Source: Haloarchaeobius sp. FL176 | GTDB taxonomy: Archaea; Halobacteriota; Halobacteria; Halobacteriales; Natrialbaceae | Length of the DNA: 64,000 nucleotides | Reading direction: 5' to 3' | NCBI RefSeq assembly: GCF_024609245.1 | Contig: NZ_JANJYH010000001.1 | Span: 310,001 to 374,000 of the forward strand | Shown here: one piece after another, positions 32,850 through 41,223 of the stretch | How the letters are laid out: the number at the start of each line of letters is the position of its first letter | Numbering within the stretch: position 1 is the first letter of the stretch | The notes under the pieces: model-generated | What the model saw: only the letters and a program-made list of their open reading frames with translations | Told to the model about the DNA's origin: nothing | The model's database searches: none | Program-made: the position numbers and the translations under genes

Positions 32850-33537
32850 ACCGCCCTCTACGCACGCCGGGCTCTATGAAGGACTCGGACTGGCGCTCCC
32901 GGTTCCGGTCGGCGAGCCGACCCCACTCGGCGAGCCCCTCCCGGATGCGCTCGGGACCGAGCCCGATTGTCTCGCCGATTGCGGCCAGTTCGCGCGGGGC
33001 CCGCAGGTGGAGGTGACTCGTCGGGTCGACGCTTACGACGTACGGCACGTCGAACTGGTCGACCAGCTCGGCGAGCTTCGTCAGCCCCCGGAGTGCCTGC
33101 ACCCGTCCGCCGCCCGAGAGCCGACAGACCCGCCCCAGGTCGAACTCCAGGCGGACGCCGTTCTCGACGGCGGCCTTCGCGAGCACGTGGTTCACGTCGC
33201 CGTCGTTGCGCATCGGGTGGGCGAGCACGTCCACGCGGTCCTGCTCGACCGCGAACCGGTTCATCGCGTTCGTCCCGCCGTGGACCAGCAACAGCGTGTG
33301 GTCGCCCCGGTAGTTGCCGACGTAGCCGCTCGCCTGCGAGGGGTCGTCCGCACGGATCTCCATCCCCCGCACCACGTCGACGCCCATCTCGTCGCGGATG
33401 TGCTCGGCGTCGTACTCGGTTCGGGCGTCGCCGTGGTTGCGAACCACGACCCCGTCGAAGCCGTAGCTCGCGGCCGTGTGGGCGTAGCGGGCGACGGTCG
33501 CGTCGCCGTCCGGGTGTGCGTGGACGGCCTCGTACAT
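32830..33537 (-). CDS. rnp3: RNase P protein component 3 (Rpp30)
   Basis: 235 residues. TIM-barrel PHP-like protein: MYEAVHAHPDG at the N-terminus, GFDGVVVRNHGD, VVRGMEIRADDPS, VDVLAHPMRNDGDVNHVLAKAA and VRLEFDLGRVCRLSGGGR are all Rpp30 landmarks. It pairs with Pop5 (rnp2) on RNase P RNA. The ATG at 33537 gives the usual start; the frame runs further upstream without family support. First gene of the conserved run rnp3-methyltransferase-rnp2-psmA-SBDS. The DNA immediately upstream becomes AT-rich. Confidence 0.93.
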   Translation of the reverse strand: MYEAVHAHPDGDATVARYAHTAASYGFDGVVVRNHGDARTEYDAEHIRDEMGVDVVRGMEIRADDPSQASGYVGNYRGDHTLLLVHGGTNAMNRFAVEQDRVDVLAHPMRNDGDVNHVLAKAAVENGVRLEFDLGRVCRLSGGGRVQALRGLTKLAELVDQFDVPYVVSVDPTSHLHLRAPRELAAIGETIGLGPERIREGLAEWGRLADRNRERQSESFIEPGVRRGRYEEVDR

Positions 33538-33701
33538 GGCTCGTCGTCTCTCGGGGGATTCCCTTAGGGTTCCGGTTCCGCGTCGAGGAGCTTCGAGAAC
33601 GTAACTGCGTGTCGCAGAACTATCCACGCGACATCGAGTTTCGACTATCAGCCCACGGATTGGGTGGTATGTCGGTGTGCGAACCTAACGCTGGCGTGTT
33701 T

Positions 33702-33717
33702 ATCACCTATCGGTGAT
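33702..33717. repeat. Short inverted repeat at the edge of an AT-rich segment
   Basis: ATCACC-TATC-GGTGAT, 6-bp perfect stem with a 4-nt loop, at the left boundary where GC content drops (about 33.69 kb). It may be a terminator-like hairpin or an operator, or mark a junction of inserted DNA. Confidence 0.3.
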
Positions 33718-33814
33718 GTTGGCATAGCTATGTGGAATACAGGGCGCGAATTCATCAACTACTTTAGTATACGTTGACAAAAATAATTTAAAGAATAATA
33801 TAAAGCAATTCTGT

Positions 33815-34312
33815 ATGAGCGAACGGCAAGGAAACGGGCCAGAATTCAACGACACCGAGCCCTCACCCGCAGAGATCCTCGCCCCAGCTCCAGTCCTCGG
33901 GCTCGGCGCGTTCCTCATTGGTGTCGCCCTTCATTTGATTAACCCCATCAGCGTCTTCCCAACCCCGTTGAACTTCGTTGGCGGCGGCATACTCGTCGTT
34001 GTCGGGGTCGGAATTCTCCTCACCGCCGTTCGAACGATGCGTCAAATAAATAAATCACCACCTCACGAGGACGAACCATCGGAACTCCTCACCGACGGCC
34101 CCTTCAAGTACACTCGTAACCCGCTTTATCTCGGAATTATCGTTATATACCTTGGGTTGACTGGCCTTCTCAATAGCCTCTGGCCGCTGGCCCCTCTCCT
34201 CGTTCTCGTATGGTATTTTGATCGGGTTGCCAGACGCGAAGAGGCATATCTCGACTCGAAGTTCGGCGACGAGTTTAGCCAATACCGTGAGAACGTACGT
34301 CGGTGGCTCTGA
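33815..34312 (+). CDS. ICMT-like methyltransferase / isoprenylcysteine carboxyl methyltransferase family membrane protein
   Basis: 165 residues with four hydrophobic segments (VLGLGAFLIGVALHLI, GGGILVVVGVGILLTAV, IIVIYLGLTGLLNS, LAPLLVLVWYFDRV). The family's SAM-binding end is LLTDGPFKYTRNPLYLGI and RREEAYLDSKFGDEFSQYRENVRRWL, clearly PEMT/ICMT superfamily. Such archaeal and bacterial proteins methylate lipids or other small membrane substrates; true isoprenylcysteine methylation is not implied. Base composition is unlike the neighbours: many A/T-ending codons, AT-rich flanks and a promoter ATAATTTAAAGAATAATATA just upstream. I infer acquisition by transfer. Confidence 0.82.
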   Translation: MSERQGNGPEFNDTEPSPAEILAPAPVLGLGAFLIGVALHLINPISVFPTPLNFVGGGILVVVGVGILLTAVRTMRQINKSPPHEDEPSELLTDGPFKYTRNPLYLGIIVIYLGLTGLLNSLWPLAPLLVLVWYFDRVARREEAYLDSKFGDEFSQYRENVRRWL

Positions 34313-34655
34313 AGCGTATCCATCTCTCAAGTCTCATGACTCACAGCCGATTACAAACCGCGTGCAGAACTCATCCGCTGTATTCTGTACGCGGTTCATA
34401 ACAAAAGGGATGAAGATTGGGCCATGCAGCGTTACATCGTTCGTCTGCACTTACCGGACCGATCGATGACAGAGTAGAGTTCTCCGTCGTTGCCTGCGCT
34501 GGCTCACCTGGCGAAGCCCGCGGGTGGTGACGCGAGCGAGCATCGCAACCCGGTGGAGAACCGTGGGGCGGTTGGATTGCCGGGGCTCTCTCAGTATCGA
34601 CGTCGGTGTCGGAGGCCCCGAGCAAATTGCTGTCCTCCCGAAACGCGCCGGGGAC
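34313..34655. other. Intergenic region, AT-rich to GC-rich transition
   Basis: 343 bp without a supported gene. An imperfect 13-bp inverted repeat (34357-34369 / 34383-34395, one mismatch, 13-nt spacer) lies 45 bp after the ICMT-like gene and could terminate it. From about 34480 rightwards base composition returns to the chromosomal norm. No direct repeats marking an insertion could be seen. Confidence 0.45.
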
Positions 34656-35099
34656 CTACGTCCCGTCCTCGTCGGCCAGCGTCTCCAGCGTCTCCTCGGC
34701 GTTGTCGACGGCCTTCTCGCGCTTGGCCGGGTACGCCTCGACCTTCGCACGGAACGTGATGCCGTCGCCGAGGGCGGTCTCGCCGGAGAAGGCGGCCTGC
34801 TTGTCGAGGTGGACGAAGAACTCGCAGTTCTCGGTGACGCGGTCGTCGAGCTCGTCGACGAGGCGGTCGACCTCGGGCGCCTCGGCCAGTCTCGAGAGGA
34901 CGTGGCGCACGTCGTCGGCGTTCTCGACGCGAGCGGAGAGCACGACGATGCGGTCGCCGTGGTGACCCTTGCTCTCGGCCCGCTCCAGCTCGAACTCCTC
35001 GGGCAGGTAGTGGCGGAGTGCGCCCTCGACGCGTTTCTCGTCCTCCGTCGCGTAGCAGAACGCCCGGAGGTCGACGTAGTGGAACGGGACCGAAGCCAT
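34656..35099 (-). CDS. COG1325 RNA-binding protein (exosome-linked, PF01877)
   Basis: 147 residues. MASVPFHYVDLRAFCYATEDEKRV start and the central SKGHHGDRIVVLSARVENADDVRHVL match the archaeal PF01877 family, a dsRBD-like fold encoded beside the RNase P, exosome and proteasome genes in many archaea. ENCEFFVHLDKQAAFSGE is another family landmark. Probably an RNA-binding accessory factor. In other archaea it is close to rnp3; here the AT-rich ICMT-like segment (about 33.7-34.5 kb) lies between them. The small DUF1918-like gene is 24 bp upstream on the same strand. Confidence 0.85.
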   Translation of the reverse strand: MASVPFHYVDLRAFCYATEDEKRVEGALRHYLPEEFELERAESKGHHGDRIVVLSARVENADDVRHVLSRLAEAPEVDRLVDELDDRVTENCEFFVHLDKQAAFSGETALGDGITFRAKVEAYPAKREKAVDNAEETLETLADEDGT

Positions 35100-35123
35100 G
35101 GTGAAAACAGGTGGTGTGCCGCG

Positions 35124-35327
35124 TTACTCCTCGTCGTCTTCGTCGTCGGCCTCGGCGGCGTCGAGCTGGTCCTCGGGGATGCCCTGCTCCTGACCGTCCT
35201 CGAAGGAGACGGTGTAGGTGGCGTCGCCGAACATCGTGTCCATGACCTGCGTGATGGTGCCTGTCTCGCCGTCGAACTCGCTGTGCTTGTCGTTCAGGAC
35301 GACGGTGTCGTCTTCCTCGAAGCTCAT
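35124..35327 (-). CDS. Small DUF1918-like (KOW/SH3-like) protein
   Basis: 67 residues starting MSFEEDDTVVLNDKHSEFDG. The first 50 residues look like a small five-strand barrel (DTVVLND, ETGTITQVM, ATYTVSFEDGQEQGIPEDQL), as in DUF1918 or KOW-type folds; the remaining 15 are Asp/Glu. Possibly nucleic-acid or protein binding. Probably co-transcribed with the COG1325 gene. Confidence 0.7.
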   Translation of the reverse strand: MSFEEDDTVVLNDKHSEFDGETGTITQVMDTMFGDATYTVSFEDGQEQGIPEDQLDAAEADDEDDEE

Positions 35328-35398
35328 GCCCTGGGATATCCGTGGCGGCGATAAAAAGGGACTGATTCGCGGTGGGTCGACCCGACGGCCCGCCCGGC

Positions 35399-36091
35399 TC
35401 AGGCGGGAGTCTCGATACCGAGTTCGGCGAGCAGCGTCGCGGCGGCGGCCGACGACGACTGCGGGCCGCGACCGGTGATGAGGTCGCCGTCGACGGTCAC
35501 CGAGGTCTCGGACTCCAGCTCCGCGTCCCAGTCCGCTCCCGCGGCGACGACCTCGTCCTCGACCCAGTAGGGGAGCTTCCGACCGTCGGGCATGATGTCG
35601 TTCTCGTCGACGATGTCGCCCTCCCAGGCGTTCGGAAAGCCGGTGACGGAGCGGCCGTCGACGAGGAACCCACCGTCCGCATCACGGGTGAACGCGAGGA
35701 TGCCGACCGCGTGACAGACGACGAGCGCCTTCCCTTCGTCGCCGGCGACCGCCTCACGCAGGAGGTCGCGGGCGTGATGGTCCTGGTTCACGTCCCAGGC
35801 GGTGCCGTGGCCGCCGGGGAACACGACCGCGTCGTAGTCCTCCGCCTCGACCGTCGCGAGTGGTTCCGGGTCGTTGAGTCGCTCGTCGGTCTCGTGAATC
35901 TCCCGGGCCTCCTGTGCGTACTCCTCGCCGACCTCCTCGGGGTCGAGCGAGCGCTCGTCCACGACCGGCGGGTTGCCGTCCGGTGTGGCCACGGTCACGT
36001 CGACCCCGGCCGCGGTCAGCGTGGTCAGCGGCTCGATGCACTCCTCTGCCCAGTACCCTTCCTGACTGACGACGAACAGTGCAGAACTCAT
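35399..36091 (-). CDS. DJ-1/PfpI family protein (type 1 GATase-like)
   Basis: 230 residues. MSSALFVVSQEGYWAEECIEPLTTL start, central YDAVVFPGGHGTAWDV, nucleophile-elbow Cys in KALVVCHAVGILAFT (about residue 131) with following His, and Glu16 region that polarises the Cys. This is the HSP31/GlxIII-like larger DJ-1 type found in haloarchaea. Likely a glyoxalase/deglycase-like or chaperone role against reactive carbonyls; protease activity is not implied. Single gene. Confidence 0.85.
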   Translation of the reverse strand: MSSALFVVSQEGYWAEECIEPLTTLTAAGVDVTVATPDGNPPVVDERSLDPEEVGEEYAQEAREIHETDERLNDPEPLATVEAEDYDAVVFPGGHGTAWDVNQDHHARDLLREAVAGDEGKALVVCHAVGILAFTRDADGGFLVDGRSVTGFPNAWEGDIVDENDIMPDGRKLPYWVEDEVVAAGADWDAELESETSVTVDGDLITGRGPQSSSAAAATLLAELGIETPA

Positions 36092-36314
36092 TCTATCCCC
36101 GCTAGGCAACGGAGACGTTTCAGGGACGAGGAAGCGGTCCGCCATGCCGTAACCGTCTCGTGTGACACGTTTCCGGACCGGCGAAACGACGAAGTGAGCG
36201 GGCGGACGACGGACCACCATGACCCGCGACTGAGCCCGGACGGGTGGCCCGACCGTGGCATGCCCGTTCACGACGCTGTACCGTGCTCAACCGACACGTA
36301 ACGGACCGCCACCC

Positions 36315-36782
36315 ATGGAGATACGCGACCCACGACCCGACGAACACGACCGCATCGGCACCGAACTCCTCCGCCCGGGCTATCGAGAGGCCGAGGAGCG
36401 CGAACCGGAGTACTGCAACCTGGCCGAGCAGGCACGGACGACACCTGGCCTCGACAGCTGGCTCGACGACGACGACCGGACCATCCTCGTCGCCGCCACC
36501 GACGACGGCGAGCTGGTCGGCAGTATCTCCGGTGCAGTGTCGCCGACGCCACCCATCTACGACCGCCCACCCGTCGTCTACTGCGACGGGCTCTACGTCA
36601 AACCCGAGTACCGCCGCGAGGGCGTCGCGACCGACCTCCTCGACCGGCTCGTCGACTGGGGCCGCGAGCGCGGCTGCGGCTTCTTCTCGCTCTCCGTCCA
36701 CGTCGACAACGAGAGTGCGACCGAGTTCTTCGAAGCGTACGGTATGGAGCAGGCGTACCGCTCGATGCGGGCGAGCATCTGA
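36315..36782 (+). CDS. GNAT-family N-acetyltransferase
   Basis: 155 residues from MEIRDPRPDEHDRIG. Acetyl-CoA binding motif A is YCDGLYVKPEYRREGVATDLLDRL (with the R/Q-x-x-G-x-G/A pattern REGVAT) and motif B FFSLSVHVDNESATEFFEAYGM. Whole protein is one GNAT domain. Acceptor unknown. The region between it and the divergent DJ-1 gene (36092-36314) holds no other gene I can support. Confidence 0.87.
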   Translation: MEIRDPRPDEHDRIGTELLRPGYREAEEREPEYCNLAEQARTTPGLDSWLDDDDRTILVAATDDGELVGSISGAVSPTPPIYDRPPVVYCDGLYVKPEYRREGVATDLLDRLVDWGRERGCGFFSLSVHVDNESATEFFEAYGMEQAYRSMRASI

Positions 36783-36818
36783 GTCGGACTCGCCGGCCAG
36801 CCCCGCCCGCGGTCGGGC

Positions 36819-37700
36819 CTACGCCACGTCACCGAACGTCTGCCCGTCCTGCGAATCGGCCTTCATCCGGCGGATGGTCGCCCGCGCCTGGCTCGCGTCG
36901 TAGCCGAAGTAGACGTCCTCGGCGTACTCGTCGGCGACCTCCGTCGCGTGTGCCAGGCTATCGATGTCGACATCGACGGCGTACAGCTCGATTGAGAACG
37001 GCTTCGAGAGCGCGTCGACGAACCCGCTCGCGATGACCTCCAGCCAGTAGGTCGTCGAGTACGCCATGTCGTACAGCGGAACGACGAACTCGTCGACGTG
37101 CTCGGCGATGGCGTCGAGGTCGAGTCCCGCCCGCCGGTACAGGTGCTCCGGGTACGGATCGGGGTACAGCGTGAAGTACGTCTTCCCGGGGATGCGTTCG
37201 GCGGCTTCGGCGACGAACTCCGTTATCACGTCGGCACGCCACTCGAATCGGTCCGCGTCGGGGGCCTCACGGAGTTCGTAGTCGTCGGGGTCGCCGCCGT
37301 CGCGGTCGACCCGCCACTGCGCGTACGACTCCTGGCAGTGCTCACAGTAGCAGTACTCCTCGCGGGGGAAGCCCACGTCGTCCAGCCGGACGGCCCCGTT
37401 GGCGTCGGCGCAGTCGGCGATGGTCTCGAGCAGCCCCGCCCGATAGCGCTCCCGCGTCGGACAGATGTACCCCCAGTCGAAGTATGGCCGCTCCCGCGTC
37501 GCGGGCTCGCCCTCGTCGCTGACGGGGACGAGGTCCGGTTTCGCCTCGCCCGCGGCCGTGTCGCCGAAGCAGGAGACCATGTTCACGGCTTCGTCGACCG
37601 GCTCGACGGCCCGACCGGTCACGTCCTTGACCTCGTAGAATCCCAGCTCGAACTCCGCCCAGTCGAGCTCCTCCTCGTTGCGCGTGACGACGCCGTACAT
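36819..37700 (-). CDS. Conserved haloarchaeal protein, TIM-barrel/glycosidase-like
   Basis: 293 residues from MYGVVTRNEEELDWAEFELG. No signal peptide. A CxxC-like cluster YCYCEHCQESYAQWR (about 137-151), with ICPTRERYRAGLLETIADCA before it, resembles the sequence found in putative glycosyl-hydrolase-like TIM barrels, where the Cys motif follows the fourth strand. Later strands include TYFTLYPDPYPEHLYRRAG, FVVPLYDMAYSTTYWLEV and AEDVYFGYDA. Substrate unknown; a sugar-related or metal-binding enzyme is plausible, but I cannot name the family with certainty. Confidence 0.6.
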   Translation of the reverse strand: MYGVVTRNEEELDWAEFELGFYEVKDVTGRAVEPVDEAVNMVSCFGDTAAGEAKPDLVPVSDEGEPATRERPYFDWGYICPTRERYRAGLLETIADCADANGAVRLDDVGFPREEYCYCEHCQESYAQWRVDRDGGDPDDYELREAPDADRFEWRADVITEFVAEAAERIPGKTYFTLYPDPYPEHLYRRAGLDLDAIAEHVDEFVVPLYDMAYSTTYWLEVIASGFVDALSKPFSIELYAVDVDIDSLAHATEVADEYAEDVYFGYDASQARATIRRMKADSQDGQTFGDVA

Positions 37701-37749
37701 ACCCGTCGCTACAGGGTGCTGTCGGGGTAAGTGGTTCGAAAGAGGCGGG

Positions 37750-37863
37750 CTACTCTTCGTCGAGGTCGTAGTCGACTTCGACCGTGGAACCGCCGCTGGT
37801 GGCCATCTTGTACACGAGCGCTGCAACGATCAGGGCGAGCAGGAGTTTCACCTTCTTCGACAT
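37750..37863 (-). CDS. 37-residue single-span membrane protein
   Basis: A very short gene: MSKKVKLLLALIVAALVYKM, then a Thr/Ser/Gly turn and an acidic tail ending DYDLDEE. One transmembrane helix (KLLLALIVAALVYKMA) with positive residues inside, and codon use as in neighbours. ATG at 37863, stop at 37750. It lies 49 bp upstream of the TIM-barrel-like gene on the same strand and may be in its transcript. TATTTAGTACTTTC on the plus strand (about 37888) is in the right place for a promoter. Function unknown; size suits a subunit or regulator of a membrane complex. Confidence 0.6.
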   Translation of the reverse strand: MSKKVKLLLALIVAALVYKMATSGGSTVEVDYDLDEE

Positions 37864-37939
37864 AGAGATACGTTCGTCCGGTGACTATTTAGTACTTTCC
37901 GAACGGGTTTCCTTTCCCATCTCCGAGACGATGAATTAG

Positions 37940-38401
37940 TTACTCCCCACCGATGTGGTTCGCGATGTCCTCGCGGACGATCTGTCCGCAGAACTCACAG
38001 CGCACGCCGTCGCGCAGCACGGCGAACCGTGTCTCGACCGGCTCGTCGGCGTTGGTGATGCAGTTGTGGTTCGGACAGGACAGCACGCCGGTGACGTTCT
38101 CGGGGCGGTCCACCCGATGCTTCTCGACGACATCGTAGTCACGGACGATGTTGATGGTCGCGTCGGGCGCGATGAGCGAGAGCACGTCCACCTCGTCCTG
38201 ACTCAGCTCGCGGCCCTCGACCTTCACGACGTCTTTCGTCGCGAGTGTCTCGGAGGGGACGTTCATCCCGATGGACACCTGCTCGCCGCCGCTGCCGTCG
38301 ATGCCGAGGATGGCCAGCACGTTCAGCGCCTGGCCGCCGTGGACGTGGTCGATGACGGTGCCGTTCTCGATCTTCGAGACGCGAAGCTGTTTGTCGGTCA
38401 T
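37940..38401 (-). CDS. pyrI: Aspartate carbamoyltransferase regulatory subunit
   Basis: 153 residues. [20 protein letters not shown] starts the allosteric nucleotide-binding domain (about 1-100); the zinc domain has Cys109, Cys114, Cys135 and Cys138 (SCPNHNC and CEFCGQ), which contacts the catalytic trimer. It confers CTP/ATP control on ATCase. It begins in the ATGA overlap with the pyrB stop, the conserved archaeal pyrBI order. Confidence 0.97.
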   Translation of the reverse strand: MTDKQLRVSKIENGTVIDHVHGGQALNVLAILGIDGSGGEQVSIGMNVPSETLATKDVVKVEGRELSQDEVDVLSLIAPDATINIVRDYDVVEKHRVDRPENVTGVLSCPNHNCITNADEPVETRFAVLRDGVRCEFCGQIVREDIANHIGGE

Positions 38402-39312
38402 GCTGAATCCTCCAGCAGCAGGTCGAGCAGCGCCATCCTGACCGGGACGCCGTTGTGTGCCTGTTCGAAGTACCGCGCGTAGTCCGTGTCGTCTATCTCC
38501 GGGGCGATCTCGTCGACGCGCGGGAGCGGATGCATGACGGTGAGGTCGTCGCTCGCCGCCTCGAGCGTCTCGGCGTCGATCTGGTACTCGCCGGCGATGC
38601 GGTGGTACTCGTTCTCGTCGGGGAACCGCTCGCGCTGGATGCGCGTGACGTAGAGGACGTCGAGCTGGGGCAGCACCTCCTCGAGGTCGGTGTGCTCGCG
38701 CACCGTCGCGCCCGCCTCGTGCAGGTCGTAGCGGACCGAGCGAGGGAGCTTGAGCGATTCCGGCGAGACGAAGTGCTGGGTCGCGTCGAAGTTCGTCAGC
38801 GCCGTGGCGAGGGAGTGGACGGTCCGGCCGTACTTCAGGTCGCCCATGATGCCGATAGTGAGGTCGTCCAGCCCCGCGTTCTCGCGGACGGTGTACAGGT
38901 CGAGCAGGGTCTGTGTCGGGTGGTGGCCCGCGCCATCACCCGCGTTGACGAGGGGCACGTCGACGAACTCGCTCGCCATCTTCGCCGCACCCATCAGCGG
39001 GTGACGCAGGACGAGCGCGTCCGTGTAGCCCTCGACGACGCGGACGGTGTCAGCGAGCGACTCTCCCTTCTTCACCGACGAGGACTCGATGGAGCCCATG
39101 TCGACGACGTCGCCGCCGAGACGCTTCATCGCCGCCTCGAAGCTCATCTTCGTGCGCGTGCTCGGCTCGAAGAAGCAGAGCCCGAGGAGCGTTCCGGCGT
39201 GTCGCTGGCCGAACGACGCCGGGTTCGCGTCCACCTCGGCCGCGCGGTCGAGGACGAGTTCGATGTCCTCCCGCGTGAGTTGGTTCGCCGTCAGCAGGTG
39301 GTCGTGACGCAT
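38398..39312 (-). CDS. pyrB: Aspartate carbamoyltransferase catalytic subunit
   Basis: 304 residues. Carbamoyl-phosphate loop [34 protein letters not shown] with the Lys that enters the neighbouring active site, [17 protein letters not shown], and [10 protein letters not shown] near the C-terminus are all intact. It makes carbamoyl-aspartate, the committed step of pyrimidine synthesis. ATG at 39312 gives the normal start. Overlaps pyrI by 4 bases. Confidence 0.97.
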   Translation of the reverse strand: MRHDHLLTANQLTREDIELVLDRAAEVDANPASFGQRHAGTLLGLCFFEPSTRTKMSFEAAMKRLGGDVVDMGSIESSSVKKGESLADTVRVVEGYTDALVLRHPLMGAAKMASEFVDVPLVNAGDGAGHHPTQTLLDLYTVRENAGLDDLTIGIMGDLKYGRTVHSLATALTNFDATQHFVSPESLKLPRSVRYDLHEAGATVREHTDLEEVLPQLDVLYVTRIQRERFPDENEYHRIAGEYQIDAETLEAASDDLTVMHPLPRVDEIAPEIDDTDYARYFEQAHNGVPVRMALLDLLLEDSA

Positions 39313-39463
39313 CGAGTGAACAGGGTCCGGCGTCGGACTTGAATCCAACCATCTTCCGCGGGGCGTGGTCGACCGTTCGGATCGGCACGGTCGTCGGCAC
39401 GAAAGCGACTTCCTCCGGTCGAATCGCCCGGAGTTATTACGACGCGTTGACAACCGCACGGGT

Positions 39464-39892
39464 ATGCCCTCCCGTCGCCAGCTCCTCGCGGCCGTCTCGA
39501 CCGGTGTCGCCTCGACCGCTGGCTGTCTCGGCAGCCTCCCCAGCGACGCCGACGTCCGTCTCTGCGTGGTCGAGGTCCGCAACCGCCTGCCGGACGCCCG
39601 CGAGGTCAGGCTCCGCGTCCACGCCGACGATCAGACCGTCTTCGCCGACGAGTTCACCGTCGTCGCCCAGACGACGGCCCGAGTCGACCTCCCCGTGGAG
39701 CTACCGCCGGCGCTCTCCGTCGAGCGACCCGACGATCTCGGACTCGAACTCTCCATCGAGGGGCTCTCCGGCCCTGCCAGAATCGACCTGCTGGAGGAGT
39801 CGACCGTCGGACAAACCTGGCTCGAACCCGCCTTCGAGGTCGGTCCCGAGGCCGAGCTACTGACCGAGGTTGGGTCCACGTCCGACTGCTGA
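39464..39892 (+). CDS. Tat-exported lipoprotein of unknown function
   Basis: 142 residues from [20 protein letters not shown], with a twin-Arg RRQLL and lipobox TAGC, the classic haloarchaeal Tat lipoprotein signal; the mature protein would begin at Cys19. The rest is a predicted beta-sandwich ([20 protein letters not shown] ... [13 protein letters not shown]) like many surface Ig-like domains. GAGTTATTACG upstream (about 39431) is a plausible TATA element. No closer identification possible. Confidence 0.7.
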   Translation: MPSRRQLLAAVSTGVASTAGCLGSLPSDADVRLCVVEVRNRLPDAREVRLRVHADDQTVFADEFTVVAQTTARVDLPVELPPALSVERPDDLGLELSIEGLSGPARIDLLEESTVGQTWLEPAFEVGPEAELLTEVGSTSDC

Positions 39893-39915
39893 GCCGGAGC
39901 CCCCGGCCACGAATC

Positions 39916-39923
39916 CTTTTATG
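39916..39923 (+). promoter_or_regulatory. TATA box of the rpa1 operon
   Basis: CTTTTATG centred 26 nt before the rpa1 ATG at 39946, in GC-rich DNA. Fits a leaderless transcript. Confidence 0.6.
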
Positions 39924-39945
39924 TGGACGCGACCAATCCGCGGGC

Positions 39946-41223
39946 ATGAGTCTCGACGACCGCGCCGAGGAGCTCGCCTCCGACCTCGGTGTCGACAAAG
40001 AGGAGGTCAAATCGGACCTCGAGAACCTGGTGTCGTACAGCGTGCCGATGGACGAAGCCGTCCAGAGCCTCCGCCGCAAGTACGGGGACGGCAGCTCCGG
40101 TGGGGGCGGCAGCGCGCCCTCCGAGAAGGACATCGGAGACGTGACCACCGACGACAGCAGCGTCAGCCTCACCGCACGCGTACTCACGGTCGGGAAACGC
40201 TCAATCCAGACGCAAGGCGAACAGCAGGACATCTTCGAGGGCGAACTCGCCGACGAGACCGGGAAGCTGTCCTACACCGCGTGGACCGACTTCGGGCTGA
40301 GCGCGGGCGACACCGTTCAGATCGGTAACGCCGGCGTGCGCGAGTGGGACGGCCAGCCCGAGCTCAACCTCGGCGAGAGCACGTCGCTGTCGTTCCTCGA
40401 CGACGAACTCGACGTGCCCTACGAGGTCGGCGGCGAGGCGACGCTGCACGAGCTCCAGTCCGGCGACCGCGGCGTCACGGTCGAGGTCGCCGTCGAGGAG
40501 GCCGAGCGACGGACCATCGACGGCCGAGAGGGCGAGACGGACATCCTCAGCGGCGTCTTCGGCGACGAGTCCGGCCGCCTGCCGTTCACCGCGTGGGAGG
40601 TCCACGAGGCCATCGAGGACGGCGACCCGGTCCGCGTCGAGAACGCCTACGTGCGCGAGTACCGGGGCGTCCCCGAGGTGAACGTCTCGGAGTACTCCAC
40701 CGTCACGCCGCTCGACCGCGACATCGAGGTCGGCGAGGACGCCACGCAGGTCTCCATCGCGGAGGCCATCGCGGCCGGCGGGATGTACGACGTCGAACTC
40801 GTCGGCGACGTGCTCGCCGTGCGGGACGGCTCCGGGCTCATCGAGCGCTGCCCGGAGTGCAGCCGAATCGTACAGAACGGCCAGTGCCGAAGCCACGGCG
40901 ACGTAGCGGGTGAAGACGACCTGCGCGTGAAGGCCATCCTCGATGACGGCACCGCCACCGTCACCGTCGTCCTCGACCGCGAGCTGACCGAGGACGTGTA
41001 CGACGGCACCCTCGCGGACGCCAAGGAGCAGGCCCGCGACGCGATGGACAAGGAGGTCGTCGCCGAGGACATCCGCGAGAACATCGTCGGCTTCGAGTAC
41101 CGGGTGCGGGGCCACTTCTCGGTCGACGACTACGGCGCGAACTGCGACGCGACGAGCTTCGAGCGGACCGACGACGACCCGGCCGACCGTGCCCGGGCGC
41201 TGCTCACGGAGGTCGAATCATGA
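39946..41223 (+). CDS. rpa1: Replication protein A (RPA1), three-OB single-strand DNA-binding protein
   Basis: 425 residues. After an N-terminal helical part (1-48) and Gly/Ser linker, three OB folds lie at about 62-155, 165-258 and 270-420; each begins with a pattern like VSLTARVLTVGKRS. A zinc finger with Cys302, Cys305, Cys314 and His317 (CPECSRIVQNGQCRSHG) sits in the third. Length and domain count match haloarchaeal RPA1 rather than the one-OB RPA3. It coats single-stranded DNA in replication and repair. Its stop overlaps the next start (ATGA); the operon is rpa1-rpap1-rpe as in Haloferax. Confidence 0.95.
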   Translation: MSLDDRAEELASDLGVDKEEVKSDLENLVSYSVPMDEAVQSLRRKYGDGSSGGGGSAPSEKDIGDVTTDDSSVSLTARVLTVGKRSIQTQGEQQDIFEGELADETGKLSYTAWTDFGLSAGDTVQIGNAGVREWDGQPELNLGESTSLSFLDDELDVPYEVGGEATLHELQSGDRGVTVEVAVEEAERRTIDGREGETDILSGVFGDESGRLPFTAWEVHEAIEDGDPVRVENAYVREYRGVPEVNVSEYSTVTPLDRDIEVGEDATQVSIAEAIAAGGMYDVELVGDVLAVRDGSGLIERCPECSRIVQNGQCRSHGDVAGEDDLRVKAILDDGTATVTVVLDRELTEDVYDGTLADAKEQARDAMDKEVVAEDIRENIVGFEYRVRGHFSVDDYGANCDATSFERTDDDPADRARALLTEVES

